A program made the position numbers and the translations under genes. 64,000 nt of DNA, from positions 26,447 through 90,446 of the forward strand of contig JABCZK010000015.1 in assembly GCA_013289695.1 (NCBI GenBank). The letters run 5' to 3'. Shown in pieces: positions 35,394 through 44,452 of this stretch (position 1 is the stretch's first letter; every line of letters begins with the position of its first letter). The DNA comes from Acidobacteriota bacterium (lineage in GTDB: Bacteria; Acidobacteriota; Terriglobia; Acidiferrales; UBA7541). The notes beneath the pieces are model-generated. The model was not told the DNA's origin. It searched no databases and was given only the letters and a program-made list of their open reading frames with translations.

Positions 35394-36656
35394 TCAAGAA
35401 TTCGCGAGGCGGGATTTGACGCGGGTGATGAAGGCGTCGGCTTGTTGCACGGAACCTGGGAGTTGGCCTTGGGCGAAGTGTTTTGCGCCGCCGCCTTTGC
35501 CGCCGAATTCTTTTAGGGATTCGCGGAGGGTGGTGCCGAGGTCTTGCGCTATTTCTGGGGATCTCGCTGCTACTACGTGGCCGGATTCGCGGCTTAGGAG
35601 CAGGGCGATCACATTTTTTTCGGCGACGAGCTTGGCGGCGAGGAGCGCCAGGTACGCCGGCGTCGCGTCGGGAGGTGTGGCGACGATCAACCGCGGCTTC
35701 GCGACCTGGTCGGTTCCCGCTGCGGAGCCGGACGCTTCCTGAAGCTGCTGCAGTAAGGCGCGGGCTTCGAGCGTGGCGAGGCGTTCTTCGAGTCGTTTGA
35801 TGGCGGTGTTATTGCTGCGACGGTCTTCGATATTTTTTGTTATGCCGGCGGGGACGTCGGCCGGCGCGCAGCTGAGCAGCGTGGCTGCTTGGGTTAGCGT
35901 GGCGTAGTCGGTGCGGGCGGCCGCCAGGGCGCGATAGCCTGCTAGGAATTCGATGCGAAAGTGTTCACGACTTCTTTCCAGCTTGCGGAGAAGGATTAGG
36001 CCGGCTTGACCGGTGCGGGCCAGGTGCGTGCCGCCGCAGGGCTGGCGGTCGAAGCCGTCTATTTCGATGGCGCGGAGGATTCCTTCGCGCTCAACTTTTT
36101 TGCGGATGCCGGATTCGGCAAGCTCTTCGGCGGTGCCGAAGCGGATTTCGACGGGGCGGTCTTCTAAGATGATTTCGTTGGTGCGGCGCTCGGCTTCTTC
36201 GACCTGGCGTGGGACGACGGAGGGGGCACGGAGGTCAATCGTGGAAATTTCCTTGCCGAGATGAAAGGAGACGGTTTCAAAGCCGAATAGCTCGATAAAG
36301 GCGGCGGAGAGCAGGTGCTGGGCGGTGTGTTGTTGCATATGATCGATGCGGCGCGGCCAATCAATCTGGCCGTGGACGGGACCGGCGGGAACTGCGGCGG
36401 TGGTGTAGTGGACTACGCGGTGGGGATCGCCTGGATTGGAGACGTCTGGCCCAGCGCCGGCGTGCGCAGCGTCAACAACTTCCACTACTTGCGCTTCGCC
36501 TAACGTACCTAGGTCGTGCGGTTGGCCGCCGGAGGTGGGGTAGAAGGCGGTCTTATTAAGGATAACTCTCCAGCGCGGGCCTTCGGGCGTGCAGGAAATG
36601 ACCGTGGCGTCGAATTCGCGCAGGAAAGAATCGTGGTAATAGAGCCTGTCCGTCAG
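35394..36656 (-). CDS. AlaX-type alanyl-tRNA editing protein with DHHA1 domain, CTG start
   Basis: 420 residues. The N-terminal domain (LTDRLYYHDSFLREFDATVI, TAFYPTSGGQPHD) resembles the AlaRS-like editing fold. The zinc site is HTAQHLLS (HxxxH) with CGGTH. The C-terminal part carries a DHHA1-like region ending in GGKGGGAKHFAQGQ. It would hydrolyse mischarged Ser- or Gly-tRNA-Ala. The first internal ATG-like start (36485) would delete the conserved TSGGQ region. In frame there is no ATG between the stop at 36672-36674 and that region, and CTG at 36654-36656 follows AAGGA by 7 bases exactly where homologues begin, so translation appears to start at CTG. Confidence 0.85.
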   Translation of the reverse strand: MTDRLYYHDSFLREFDATVISCTPEGPRWRVILNKTAFYPTSGGQPHDLGTLGEAQVVEVVDAAHAGAGPDVSNPGDPHRVVHYTTAAVPAGPVHGQIDWPRRIDHMQQHTAQHLLSAAFIELFGFETVSFHLGKEISTIDLRAPSVVPRQVEEAERRTNEIILEDRPVEIRFGTAEELAESGIRKKVEREGILRAIEIDGFDRQPCGGTHLARTGQAGLILLRKLERSREHFRIEFLAGYRALAAARTDYATLTQAATLLSCAPADVPAGITKNIEDRRSNNTAIKRLEERLATLEARALLQQLQEASGSAAGTDQVAKPRLIVATPPDATPAYLALLAAKLVAEKNVIALLLSRESGHVVAARSPEIAQDLGTTLRESLKEFGGKGGGAKHFAQGQLPGSVQQADAFITRVKSRLANS

Positions 36657-36733
36657 GTCAGTATCCTTTCGCTACGCGCAAGGATAGCATAGAGACTGAG
36701 GCGGAAAGGGCCGGGACACGGTAGAATCATTAG

Positions 36734-37579
36734 GTGCCCATCAAACTGATTGCCATGGATATTGACGGAACGCTGCTGAACAGCAAGTCCGAAATATCCG
36801 AGAGAAATTCGGAAACGATTGCGGAAGCGGCGGCGCGCGGGATCGAAATTGTGCTGGTGACGGGGCGGCGATTTGATTTCGCTTTGCCGATCGCCAATGC
36901 CCTGCCGTGCGATTTGCATTTGATTGTGAATAATGGCGCGCTGGCGAAATCGCGGAACGGGACCACCCATTTGAGATACATGTTGCCGGCGGAGACGGCG
37001 CGGCAAGTGCTGGCGGCGACGCCGGAATTTCGCGGCAGCGCGGCAGTGATTTTTGACCGTCCCGGGGCGCGGCAGGTGATTATGGAGCGCGTGGATTGGG
37101 ACGACCCGTTTCGCGGAGGCTATTTCCGGCGCAACCGCGAGTATATTGCGGAGGTCGAGCCTTTGAGTGATTGTCTGAGCGGCGGCGAGGATCCGATACA
37201 GGTGATGTACGCGGGCAATTGTGCGCCGATGCGCGCGGCGATGAAGAGCCTGAAAGGGCTGTCGCGAGCGCGGGATTTTACCTTGGCTTTGACGGAGTAT
37301 GAGGGCCGCGATTTTTCGATTTTGGATGTGCTGCGGCGGGACGTCACTAAGGGTAAGGCGCTGGCGGAATGGACGCGGCAGCGCGGGTTTGCGCGCGAGA
37401 ATGTGCTGGCGATTGGGGATAATTGGAACGACCGGCAGATGTTGGAGTTCGCGGGGAGTCCGGTGCTGATGGGAAATTGCATCGCGGAATTGAAGGAGTG
37501 CGGGTGGCCGATTACGCTTTCGAATGATGAGGATGGAGTGGCGGCGGCGATTTGGGATTATGCTTTGAATCAGAATTGA
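36734..37579 (+). CDS. Cof-type HAD-IIB phosphatase
   Basis: 281 residues starting at GTG. HAD motifs: DIDGTLLNS (motif I, nucleophile and acid Asp), VTGR (motif II), a lysine in VTKGKAL and GDNWNDRQML (motif IV). A type IIB cap lies between. These enzymes dephosphorylate small phosphometabolites; the substrate is unknown. It is divergent from the editing-protein gene with a 77-base gap holding both promoters. Confidence 0.9.
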   Translation: MPIKLIAMDIDGTLLNSKSEISERNSETIAEAAARGIEIVLVTGRRFDFALPIANALPCDLHLIVNNGALAKSRNGTTHLRYMLPAETARQVLAATPEFRGSAAVIFDRPGARQVIMERVDWDDPFRGGYFRRNREYIAEVEPLSDCLSGGEDPIQVMYAGNCAPMRAAMKSLKGLSRARDFTLALTEYEGRDFSILDVLRRDVTKGKALAEWTRQRGFARENVLAIGDNWNDRQMLEFAGSPVLMGNCIAELKECGWPITLSNDEDGVAAAIWDYALNQN

Positions 37580-37741
37580 CGACGGAGTTGAGAGTCAAGA
37601 GTCTAAAGTTGCGGAGTGAGGGCGCGACGCAGGGTGCGCTTGCGCGAGATATGGGATCAATAGGTTGGGGAAAAAGGCAGTGGCCGGTGATGCGTGGCGA
37701 GTGGTTAGAAACGGCTCAGGAGCTAGGGTGGCGAGTGGACT

Positions 37742-38389
37742 GTGAGAGTGCGTAGTTTAATTTCGGCGCTGGGTTTCCTGTGCGCTCTTGGCGCTGCGGG
37801 GCTCTTTCCATCCGCGGCCTCGGCGGATTATGCCGTGCTGCGTTCGGGGACGCGGTTGCATATCACCGGTTACGAACGGGATGGGGAGCGGGTGCGATTG
37901 GCGGTGGAGGGCGGGGCGGTTTATGTGGCGGCTGCGGATTTGGTGGCTGTCGAACCGGAAGAACATTTTGCGGCGGTGCCGGTCGTCCCGGTGATTGCGC
38001 CTGGGCCGTTTGGAAATTTGATTCACGCGGCGGCGGAAAAGCACGGAGTGGATGAGGGCCTGATCACGCAGGTGATTGCGGCGGAATCGAATTTCAATCC
38101 GCGGGCGGTTTCGCGGAAACGTGCGCAGGGGCTGATGCAACTTTTGCCGACGACTGCGGCGTTTTATTCCGTGGCGAATATTTTTGATCCGGCGCAGAAC
38201 ATTGATGCGGGGACGCGGTATTTGAAGGATTTGCTGGCGCGGTATCGCGGGGATTTGCGGTTGGCGCTGGCGGCTTACAATGCGGGGCCGGATATGGTGG
38301 AGCGTTATGGCGGGATGCCGCCGTTTCCGGAGACGCAGAAGTATGTGAAGTTGATTACGGGGCGCATGAATATTTCCACGAAGAATTAG
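37742..38389 (+). CDS. Lytic transglycosylase (SLT family 1)
   Basis: 215 residues from GTG (a second GTG is six bases later). A signal peptide (SLISALGFLCALGAAGLFPS) is followed by a small beta domain (about 30-85) and an SLT domain: catalytic Glu in IAAESNFNPRAVS, then GLMQLLPTTAAFY and ALAAYNAGPDMV. It cleaves peptidoglycan between MurNAc and GlcNAc, forming anhydro-MurNAc. Monocistronic; the neighbouring convergent genes belong to a pilus/secretion operon, and such enzymes often help pilus assembly through the wall (inference). Confidence 0.92.
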   Translation: MRVRSLISALGFLCALGAAGLFPSAASADYAVLRSGTRLHITGYERDGERVRLAVEGGAVYVAAADLVAVEPEEHFAAVPVVPVIAPGPFGNLIHAAAEKHGVDEGLITQVIAAESNFNPRAVSRKRAQGLMQLLPTTAAFYSVANIFDPAQNIDAGTRYLKDLLARYRGDLRLALAAYNAGPDMVERYGGMPPFPETQKYVKLITGRMNISTKN

Positions 38390-38539
38390 CGATTCGACGA
38401 AAAGCAGATCCCTCACCCGCCGTTGCGCATTCGGGATAACAACGTCGCACCGGCATTTCAGATTGCTCATCGCAATCCTGCGCTAGGCACGTCCCGCCAG
38501 TGCGCATCTCCGACCATTAGTCTTCCAACCGAAGGCACG

Positions 38540-38694
38540 CGAGGCAAGCCTCGCGCCAGGCAAAGCGGCGGCAAGCCGCCGCACTCCAAAATGCGCTGGG
38601 CGTCGATGCTTGGTGTGCACGCGCAAGATCGAAGTGTGGGCAGCGCCAAATCAAAAGCGTCCCGCTGATGCTAGCCGGTACAAATTCAAACGCA
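38540..38694 (+). repeat. Composite REP-like repeat, family A + B, copy 4
   Basis: 38540-38602: CGAGGCAAGCCTCGCG then a shortened spacer and gcggcgg-caag-ccgccgc, CACTCCAAAATGCGCT. 38647-38694 is a degenerate family-B unit. The linker shares GATCG and GGCAGCGCC with copy 1 at 27595. It lies between convergent genes in a 458-base gap. Confidence 0.8.
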
Positions 38695-38847
38695 ACGGCG
38701 CCAGCGACGACGATGCTCGGCTGGCTAAATTCGTCGCGCACGGCCAGGAGTGGCTGTGGTACGAAAACCGAGCTAGGCGTGGTGACAGAAGTACGCCAAT
38801 CGGAAGATTCGTATTCCCAGGTCAGCGTCCACCGGTTACTGCGGAGG

Positions 38848-40134
38848 TTATTGCTGCGGAAATTGGTTGCTAGGTTGGGTTGGCTGGGTTGGGGGATTTG
38901 GTTGCGGTGGCATATTGCCGCTTGGGTTTGCGCCGGGGTTTGAGCCCGGGTTTGCTACTGGGCCGCCGCCGAATGGGTTCGCGATCGGCAGACCGAGAGA
39001 ACCGCCGGCCGCGCCAGCGGCTGCGCCACCCATTTGTTGTTGCATCGCGGCGGCGGCGTCTTCCAGCGGATTCCAGATGAATTCCCAATTGATGTATTTT
39101 TTCCCGCCGTGGTAATACTTTTGCGAGCTGGCGTCTTGCGTACAGGCAACTCCCGTCAGAAAGCCGCCGAGAACTGGGCCGTCCACCGGGCCCGTGGGTT
39201 TCAGCAGCGCCATGGCGGCGAGCGTCGCGGGATCCACGGCGAGGCCTCCCGGTGCGAGACCGGCCATGGTTTGACCGTTCAGTAGACCATTCGGGCCGAG
39301 CGGATTGATGGACGGACTTTGCGGACTTCCCGGATTGGCAGAAGTTTGTCCGAGTGAGGTCTGGGGATTCTGTGCATCCGGCGGCGGATTTCCGGATGGG
39401 TTCGACGAAGTTTGCCCGGTGGAAGGCTGAGGATACTGTCCATCCGGCGGAGGATTTGGCGAGACGTCCGGGCCGGACGAGGTAGGAGCGGGGGCTGCTG
39501 CGCCGTTGGGATTGCCAAGGGCCGCGACCTGCGCAGCAGTGGTGGTCTGTGAACTGGAATTCGCACCGGCGAGATTGGAAACTGGGACGCCAGGTTGGCC
39601 GGGTTGACCGGGCTGGCCCTGCAGCGTGGGCAATTGGCCGCCGTTCGCATCCATTAGAGCCATTTGCTGCAGGTTGGCGTAGCGGGTGCTGCCGATGATT
39701 TGCCCGGCGGAGTTGACGTAAATGAAGCGCCAGGAGCCGTCCGCCGGATTGGTGGGATTTTTGTACGCTTGGCGAAGGAAGTGAAGGTTCGGCATGCCCT
39801 TCTGGAGCTCGTCGAGCGTTTGCGGGTAGTGGCCGGTTTTGTGGTAGTACAGGCGAATGGCGCGGGCGTACTGATTGCCGCGCCAGATGGTTTCCTGTTC
39901 GATGCGGCGACGGCGGATGGTTGCGCCCTTCTGCAAGATGACGAGACTCGAGGCAATCATGAGCAGGATCAGGCCTAAGGCAAATAAAAATGCGTAGCCG
40001 GATTCTTGCCCATGGCGGCGCGGCGCGTTGTGCGCGCTGTTGAGTGCGGTGTTACTGACCGGGCGAGTGCAGGTTGATGCGCTGAGACGCCGTGACGCGA
40101 TCCGGACTGCGTCGAGAAAGCGTTGCGCTCTCAT
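38848..40134 (-). CDS. GspG-like pseudopilin with long Pro/Gln/Asn tail
   Basis: 428 residues, start overlapping the previous stop by four bases (ATGA). A 45-residue basic leader precedes the hydrophobic helix YAFLFALGLILLMIASSLVILQ, which follows ESG, so prepilin peptidase could cut after that Gly although the usual FTLIE sequence is absent. Residues about 85-150 (AIRLYYHKTGHYPQTLDEL, NPADGSWRFIYV) match the GspG/type II pseudopilin fold. The remaining 270 residues are low complexity, rich in Pro, Gln, Asn and Gly. Last gene of the gspF-to-pseudopilin operon. Confidence 0.8.
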   Translation of the reverse strand: MRAQRFLDAVRIASRRLSASTCTRPVSNTALNSAHNAPRRHGQESGYAFLFALGLILLMIASSLVILQKGATIRRRRIEQETIWRGNQYARAIRLYYHKTGHYPQTLDELQKGMPNLHFLRQAYKNPTNPADGSWRFIYVNSAGQIIGSTRYANLQQMALMDANGGQLPTLQGQPGQPGQPGVPVSNLAGANSSSQTTTAAQVAALGNPNGAAAPAPTSSGPDVSPNPPPDGQYPQPSTGQTSSNPSGNPPPDAQNPQTSLGQTSANPGSPQSPSINPLGPNGLLNGQTMAGLAPGGLAVDPATLAAMALLKPTGPVDGPVLGGFLTGVACTQDASSQKYYHGGKKYINWEFIWNPLEDAAAAMQQQMGGAAAGAAGGSLGLPIANPFGGGPVANPGSNPGANPSGNMPPQPNPPTQPTQPSNQFPQQ

Positions 40135-40694
40135 TGGTTCGCTGCTCCTGGCCCAGAATCGCCATTGGCGGGCTGGAGCATTTGAACCGTGGCGTGGCGG
40201 CCGGAGGAAGTTTCCTCGACGTCTGCGGATTCGTTTCCGATTTTGTCGAGCCTGTAGCGACTGAGAAACACGGAGCCCTCTTCGACGACCAGCACTTCAT
40301 CGCCTTGCAGGAAAAAAGCCACGCGCTTGCCGCTTTTGGACATCAAGGCAGAACCGAAAAGCTGCGCCGGGACGGTGACGGGCGGCGGAGGCGGTGGTCT
40401 CTGCGGGCCTTGGGGTCGGAAATTTTCGCGGGCCACTTGTTCCGCCGATTTCGGCGGCGGAGGTGGCGGTCCGAAAATGAAAATATTGCGGTGCGAGCCG
40501 GAGTAATCGAGCTTCTTGATTTTATCGAGCAGATCCAGGCGCAGGTGCGGTTCCTCGACATTTAGTGGACGAAACGTAGAATCGGAGGCGAGCACTCCGG
40601 ACATTCCGGGGGTTTCGCTGCGCTCGGAATAAAAGACGTAAACCGCGATGAGCAGCAGACCTATGAGCACGTAGAGTTGGTTTCGTTTGGCCAT
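40131..40694 (-). CDS. PilP-like/GspC-like inner-membrane accessory protein
   Basis: 187 residues: one N-terminal membrane helix (LYVLIGLLLIAVYVFY), a Pro-rich linker (GPPPPPPK, PPPPPPVTV) and a C-terminal beta segment (AFFLQGDEVLVVEEGSVFLS, RYRLDKIG) like the HR domain of GspC/PilP. Its place after pilO supports a PilP-type role linking the inner-membrane platform to a secretin. Sequence similarity to PilP is weak, so the name is by position and topology. Confidence 0.7.
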   Translation of the reverse strand: MAKRNQLYVLIGLLLIAVYVFYSERSETPGMSGVLASDSTFRPLNVEEPHLRLDLLDKIKKLDYSGSHRNIFIFGPPPPPPKSAEQVARENFRPQGPQRPPPPPPVTVPAQLFGSALMSKSGKRVAFFLQGDEVLVVEEGSVFLSRYRLDKIGNESADVEETSSGRHATVQMLQPANGDSGPGAANQ

Positions 40695-40697
40695 CGC

Positions 40698-41249
40698 TCA
40701 GGTCCGGAAATAGGTCTGTAGATCGAGCTGCAAGCGGATTCCACCGCCGGGAGTACTAGCCGATTGCAGACGCAGATTGCTGAGGAGATAGAAATTCTTG
40801 GAGTGCTCGAGGCCGTTGATGAATTGAATGATCGCGGGATAATCGCCTTCGACGGTGTCAGAGATGTCGATTTCGGTGACGTCGCGGCCTTTCAGCTCCT
40901 TCTGCTTGAAACTGATGCCGGAGCTGCGCAGATTGGCTTTGGCGGCGATGCTGCCGAGGTCGTCCTCGATGGTGGAATAGCCATTGTCCGTGGCCAGAAA
41001 AGCGTTGTGATAAAAATTGTCGTACTCGCGGCCTTCGCCGGAGAGATCCTGGCGAATCGATTCGCCGCGGGCGACATCGGCCTTCAACAATTTGGCCTGC
41101 ATCTTCAAGCGGTCGCGCTGGGCGGTCAAAGTTTCCGCGCCTTGACGCGAGGATTGCCAGACCTGGTAGACCAGCGCCAAGTCCGCCGCGAAGAGCAGCG
41201 CGAGAGCCACGACGATCGTTTTTTTCCAAACTGTCCGGGTCGTGTTCAT
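40698..41249 (-). CDS. pilO: PilO-type pilus alignment protein
   Basis: 183 residues with one N-terminal helix (TIVVALALLFAADLALVYQV), a coiled-coil region (about 35-80) and a C-terminal ferredoxin-like beta region (DISDTVEGDYPAIIQFINGL). This is the PilO plan: PilN and PilO form a heterodimer in the inner membrane. It follows pilN with a 2-base gap. Confidence 0.82.
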   Translation of the reverse strand: MNTTRTVWKKTIVVALALLFAADLALVYQVWQSSRQGAETLTAQRDRLKMQAKLLKADVARGESIRQDLSGEGREYDNFYHNAFLATDNGYSTIEDDLGSIAAKANLRSSGISFKQKELKGRDVTEIDISDTVEGDYPAIIQFINGLEHSKNFYLLSNLRLQSASTPGGGIRLQLDLQTYFRT

Positions 41250-41251
41250 TG

Positions 41252-41818
41252 TCAGATGGTGGAATACCAGGCGGTCAATTGCACCGTGATTTTATCGCCG
41301 CCGGCAAGCTGCTCGGAGTGGCGATCGTCCTTCACCTGGATATCGGAAAATACTTTGGAGCGTTCCAGATTCTGCAAGAATTTAATTTTGGACTCGTCGG
41401 ATTCCGCGCCAATGGTCAACTCGACCTGCGCGCGGCCGCTTTCCAGTTTGGGGGAAATATTCACGACGCGCACGCCGGGGGGAAGGATCTGCTCGAGATC
41501 CATGAACACCTTGGTCCAGGGAAAGCTGCGCTGGCCGATGAGGGAGTTCAGGAACGCGGCACGATCGAGGACCTGCTTAGCCTGGGTCGTCTGAAAATAG
41601 GCTTCGAGGACGGCTTGCTTTTCCCGGTTGGCGCGAATTTCGGTTTGCCAACGCGAAATTTCCGAGCGCAGATCGCGGCTGGAGCGCCAGGAAGTGTATG
41701 CGGCGTGGCTCAGCAATAGAAAGGTGAGCACGCCTACTGCGGCCAGAACGCTCGTCGCGGCGAGGAACGGCCGCTTATTGTCCAGCGGAGCGGTCGAGAG
41801 ATTGAGCCGAAGTTTCAT
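41252..41818 (-). CDS. pilN: PilN-type pilus alignment protein
   Basis: 188 residues. The ATG at 41818 follows GAGGAAAC, so it is preferred to a start 15 bases upstream. The conserved N-terminal RLNLSTAPLDNKRPFL (as in NLLP-type PilN sequences that bind PilM) is followed by one membrane helix (ATSVLAAVGVLTFLLLSHAA), a coiled coil and a ferredoxin-like C-terminal domain. Confidence 0.87.
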   Translation of the reverse strand: MKLRLNLSTAPLDNKRPFLAATSVLAAVGVLTFLLLSHAAYTSWRSSRDLRSEISRWQTEIRANREKQAVLEAYFQTTQAKQVLDRAAFLNSLIGQRSFPWTKVFMDLEQILPPGVRVVNISPKLESGRAQVELTIGAESDESKIKFLQNLERSKVFSDIQVKDDRHSEQLAGGDKITVQLTAWYSTI

Positions 41819-41841
41819 GTTTCCTCGCGGCAAAACGCCGC

Positions 41842-42822
41842 TCAGGAACCTCCGTTCAGCATCCAGCCTACCAGCGCATCGAGATCCTGATGGATCAAAT
41901 CTTTCGCGTTGGAGTCGAGTTCATGGGCCTTGTCGGATTCCGACAAGGTTGCGATCGGGCACTTCAATTCGGCAGAAAGCGCGCGGCGAAACACTTCTTC
42001 GCGCGGTCCGAATCCGGCGATGAGCGTGCGGTCTGGGGCGCTGCCAAAGGTGTCCTGAAAATAGGCGACGGCCGGAAAGATTTCATCGAGCATGGCCTGG
42101 GGATCGAGTGTTGCGGGGTCGCTGGACATTTCCGTGGAGCGATAGACGCAGAGGTTTCCGGCGCTGACGATGACGGTGGCGAGCGTCTTGCCGGAGATAC
42201 GCACGAGGAGCGTCGAGCCTGCGTCTCCCAGCAAAGGCAAGACGGCGAGAGTCGAACTGAGTACCACGCCGGCGGTGGCGCCCAGCGGCTGCAGTAGCTC
42301 TTCGTATTCCTTAATGATGCGTTGGCGCGCGACGGCGGTGACGACTTCCAGCGCGCCTACGCGGCTCGATTGGCGCATCCAGGAAACCACGGTTTCGTCC
42401 ACGTCGAACGGCACGCTCTTCTTCAGGCGCCAGCGCAGTAACGATAGGGCTTCATCGGCGCGGCGCGGCAAAGTATCGAACGGCAAAATAAAAACGCGAA
42501 CCACGGGATCAGGAATCAGCAACGCCAGGGGCGAGCCGTGCGCGGGAACACGATTCAAGACTTTGCGCAGGACGGAGCGGACAGCATCGGGCTGCACCAC
42601 GTTGGTATCCACCGGCGAGGCCATCACGGCGCCGGGCGGCAGAAGCTCGATGGCGTGCGATTCCAAATGGCGGCCTGCCGCAGACCAGTGGGCCGCGGCG
42701 ACGTGCGTGGAGGCGATTTCCACGACGGTCGAGGGATGCGGCATGGCGTTGAGCCAGCGCTCCAGGCGCTTCACCGGGGCAAGGTCGAAAAATTGGCTGG
42801 CAAGGCTGGTGGAGCTAGTCAA
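41842..42822 (-). CDS. pilM: PilM-type actin-like ATPase
   Basis: 326 residues starting at TTG, with AGGTGA seven bases upstream; the start overlaps the gspE stop by eight bases. The actin/FtsA fold is indicated by VEIASTHVAAAHW (phosphate 1), TLLVRISGKTLATVIVS (phosphate 2) and TLIAGFGPREEVFRR (adenosine). PilM recruits PilN to the cytoplasmic side of the pilus platform. Member of the same operon. Confidence 0.87.
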   Translation of the reverse strand: MTSSTSLASQFFDLAPVKRLERWLNAMPHPSTVVEIASTHVAAAHWSAAGRHLESHAIELLPPGAVMASPVDTNVVQPDAVRSVLRKVLNRVPAHGSPLALLIPDPVVRVFILPFDTLPRRADEALSLLRWRLKKSVPFDVDETVVSWMRQSSRVGALEVVTAVARQRIIKEYEELLQPLGATAGVVLSSTLAVLPLLGDAGSTLLVRISGKTLATVIVSAGNLCVYRSTEMSSDPATLDPQAMLDEIFPAVAYFQDTFGSAPDRTLIAGFGPREEVFRRALSAELKCPIATLSESDKAHELDSNAKDLIHQDLDALVGWMLNGGS

Positions 42823-44446
42823 GGAACGTCACCTTATTGATTTCGCGCAAGGTGGTAGTGCCGCCACGGACTTTCGCGAGGCCGGAATCGCGCAGGAAGG
42901 ACATGCCCTCTTCCTTCGCGACGCGCTTGATTTCGGAGGTGGGGCGACGATTGATGATCATCTCGCGAATGTGGTCGGAGAGGTCCAGGAGCTCGGTTAT
43001 GGCCGAGCGGCCGCGATAGCCGCTGCCGGAACACTCCAGGCAGCCTGAGCCTTCGTAGAACGGAACCTTGGACCATTCCACCGGGTCGAGGCCGGATTCT
43101 TTTAAAATTTCCGGCGCGTACTGCACTTGCTTCTTGCAATTTTCGCAGATTACACGGACCAGGCGCTGCGCGAGGATGCAATTCAGCGCGGAGACGAAGT
43201 TGTAAGGTTCGACGCCCATGTTGATGAAGCGCCCGATGACGTCGGTGCAATTGTTGGCGTGCACGGTGGTGAAGACCAGGTGGCCGGTGAGGGCGGAGTT
43301 GATGGCGATTTGCGCGGTTTCCTGGTCGCGAATTTCGCCGACCATGATCTTGTCCGGGTCGTGACGCAGGATGGAGCGCAAGCCACGGGCGAAGGTGAGG
43401 CCCTTCTTTTCGTTGACCGGAATCTGGGTGATGCCGCGGACTTGATATTCCACGGGATCTTCGATGGTGATGATTTTGTCTTCGTCGTTCTTGATCTCGT
43501 TGATGGCGGCGTAGAGCGTGGTGGTCTTACCGGAACCGGTGGGACCGGTTACGAGGACCATGCCGTAGGGTTCCTGAATGTAGCGGCGGAAACGCGCTTT
43601 ATCGGGGCCATCGAAGCCGACGACATCGAGAGTCAAGTTGCGAAATTTTTCGCTGAGCGTTTCCTTGTCGAGCACGCGCAGTACGGCGTCTTCGCCATGC
43701 ACCGAGGGCATGATGGAGACGCGGAAATCCACGAAGCGGCCTTTATAGCGCACGCGGAAACGACCGTCTTGCGGGACGCGGCGCTCGGCGATATCCAGCT
43801 CGCTCATGACTTTAATGCGCGAAAGGATGGTGGCGTGCCATTCCTTGGCGAGCGGTTGCATGGCGTATTGCAGGACGCCGTCAATGCGGTATTTGACGAC
43901 TACTTCGGTGTTGCGCGTTTCGATGTGGATATCGCTGGCGCGGCGCTCGAGGGCGGTGAAGATGACGGTGTCGACGAGGCGCACGACGGGGCTAACGCCG
44001 GAATCGCGCGTGAGCTTGTCCATCGAAATGTTTTCATCGCTGTCCTCTTCGTCGCTGACGACCTGGAGAGTGAAGCCTTCCGTCGCTTGGTCCAGTACGC
44101 GTTGCGATTGTTCGGTGCGTTTCAGGAGGTCGTCAATCTGGCGGGTGGTGGCGACTTTTATTTGCAGCCGTTTGCCAAGCAGGAGAGAAAGCTCGTCGGT
44201 CAGCTGCAGCTGGCTGGGATCGGCCATGGCGACCATAAGCGTAGTGTCATGGGCTTCGAGCGGGACAAATTTGTAGCGAAACATCAGCTCGGCCGGAATG
44301 CTGCGGAAAAGGTCGGGATCAATGCGCTGTTCGAGCAAGTCCACAAAGGGGCAGCGATAGCGCTCGGCGAGACGGCGAGCCTGCTCGCGTTCGGCGGCGT
44401 CGTCCGTGCCGCCGGGAACAACCGGATTGTTGGTGGTGGTTGCCAT
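42815..44446 (-). CDS. gspE: GspE/PilB-type secretion ATPase
   Basis: 543 residues. Walker A GPTGSGKTT (about 305), Asp box, Walker B MVGEIRDQETAQ, His box (HANNCTDVIGRF), then the zinc-binding cysteines CENCKK and CLECSGSGYRG. An N-terminal T2SSE_N domain (about 20-130) precedes it. It powers assembly of a type II secretion or pilus-like filament in the first operon. It is distinct from the PilB at 61808-63523. Confidence 0.93.
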   Translation of the reverse strand: MATTTNNPVVPGGTDDAAEREQARRLAERYRCPFVDLLEQRIDPDLFRSIPAELMFRYKFVPLEAHDTTLMVAMADPSQLQLTDELSLLLGKRLQIKVATTRQIDDLLKRTEQSQRVLDQATEGFTLQVVSDEEDSDENISMDKLTRDSGVSPVVRLVDTVIFTALERRASDIHIETRNTEVVVKYRIDGVLQYAMQPLAKEWHATILSRIKVMSELDIAERRVPQDGRFRVRYKGRFVDFRVSIMPSVHGEDAVLRVLDKETLSEKFRNLTLDVVGFDGPDKARFRRYIQEPYGMVLVTGPTGSGKTTTLYAAINEIKNDEDKIITIEDPVEYQVRGITQIPVNEKKGLTFARGLRSILRHDPDKIMVGEIRDQETAQIAINSALTGHLVFTTVHANNCTDVIGRFINMGVEPYNFVSALNCILAQRLVRVICENCKKQVQYAPEILKESGLDPVEWSKVPFYEGSGCLECSGSGYRGRSAITELLDLSDHIREMIINRRPTSEIKRVAKEEGMSFLRDSGLAKVRGGTTTLREINKVTFLD

Positions 44447-44452
44447 CGAGCG

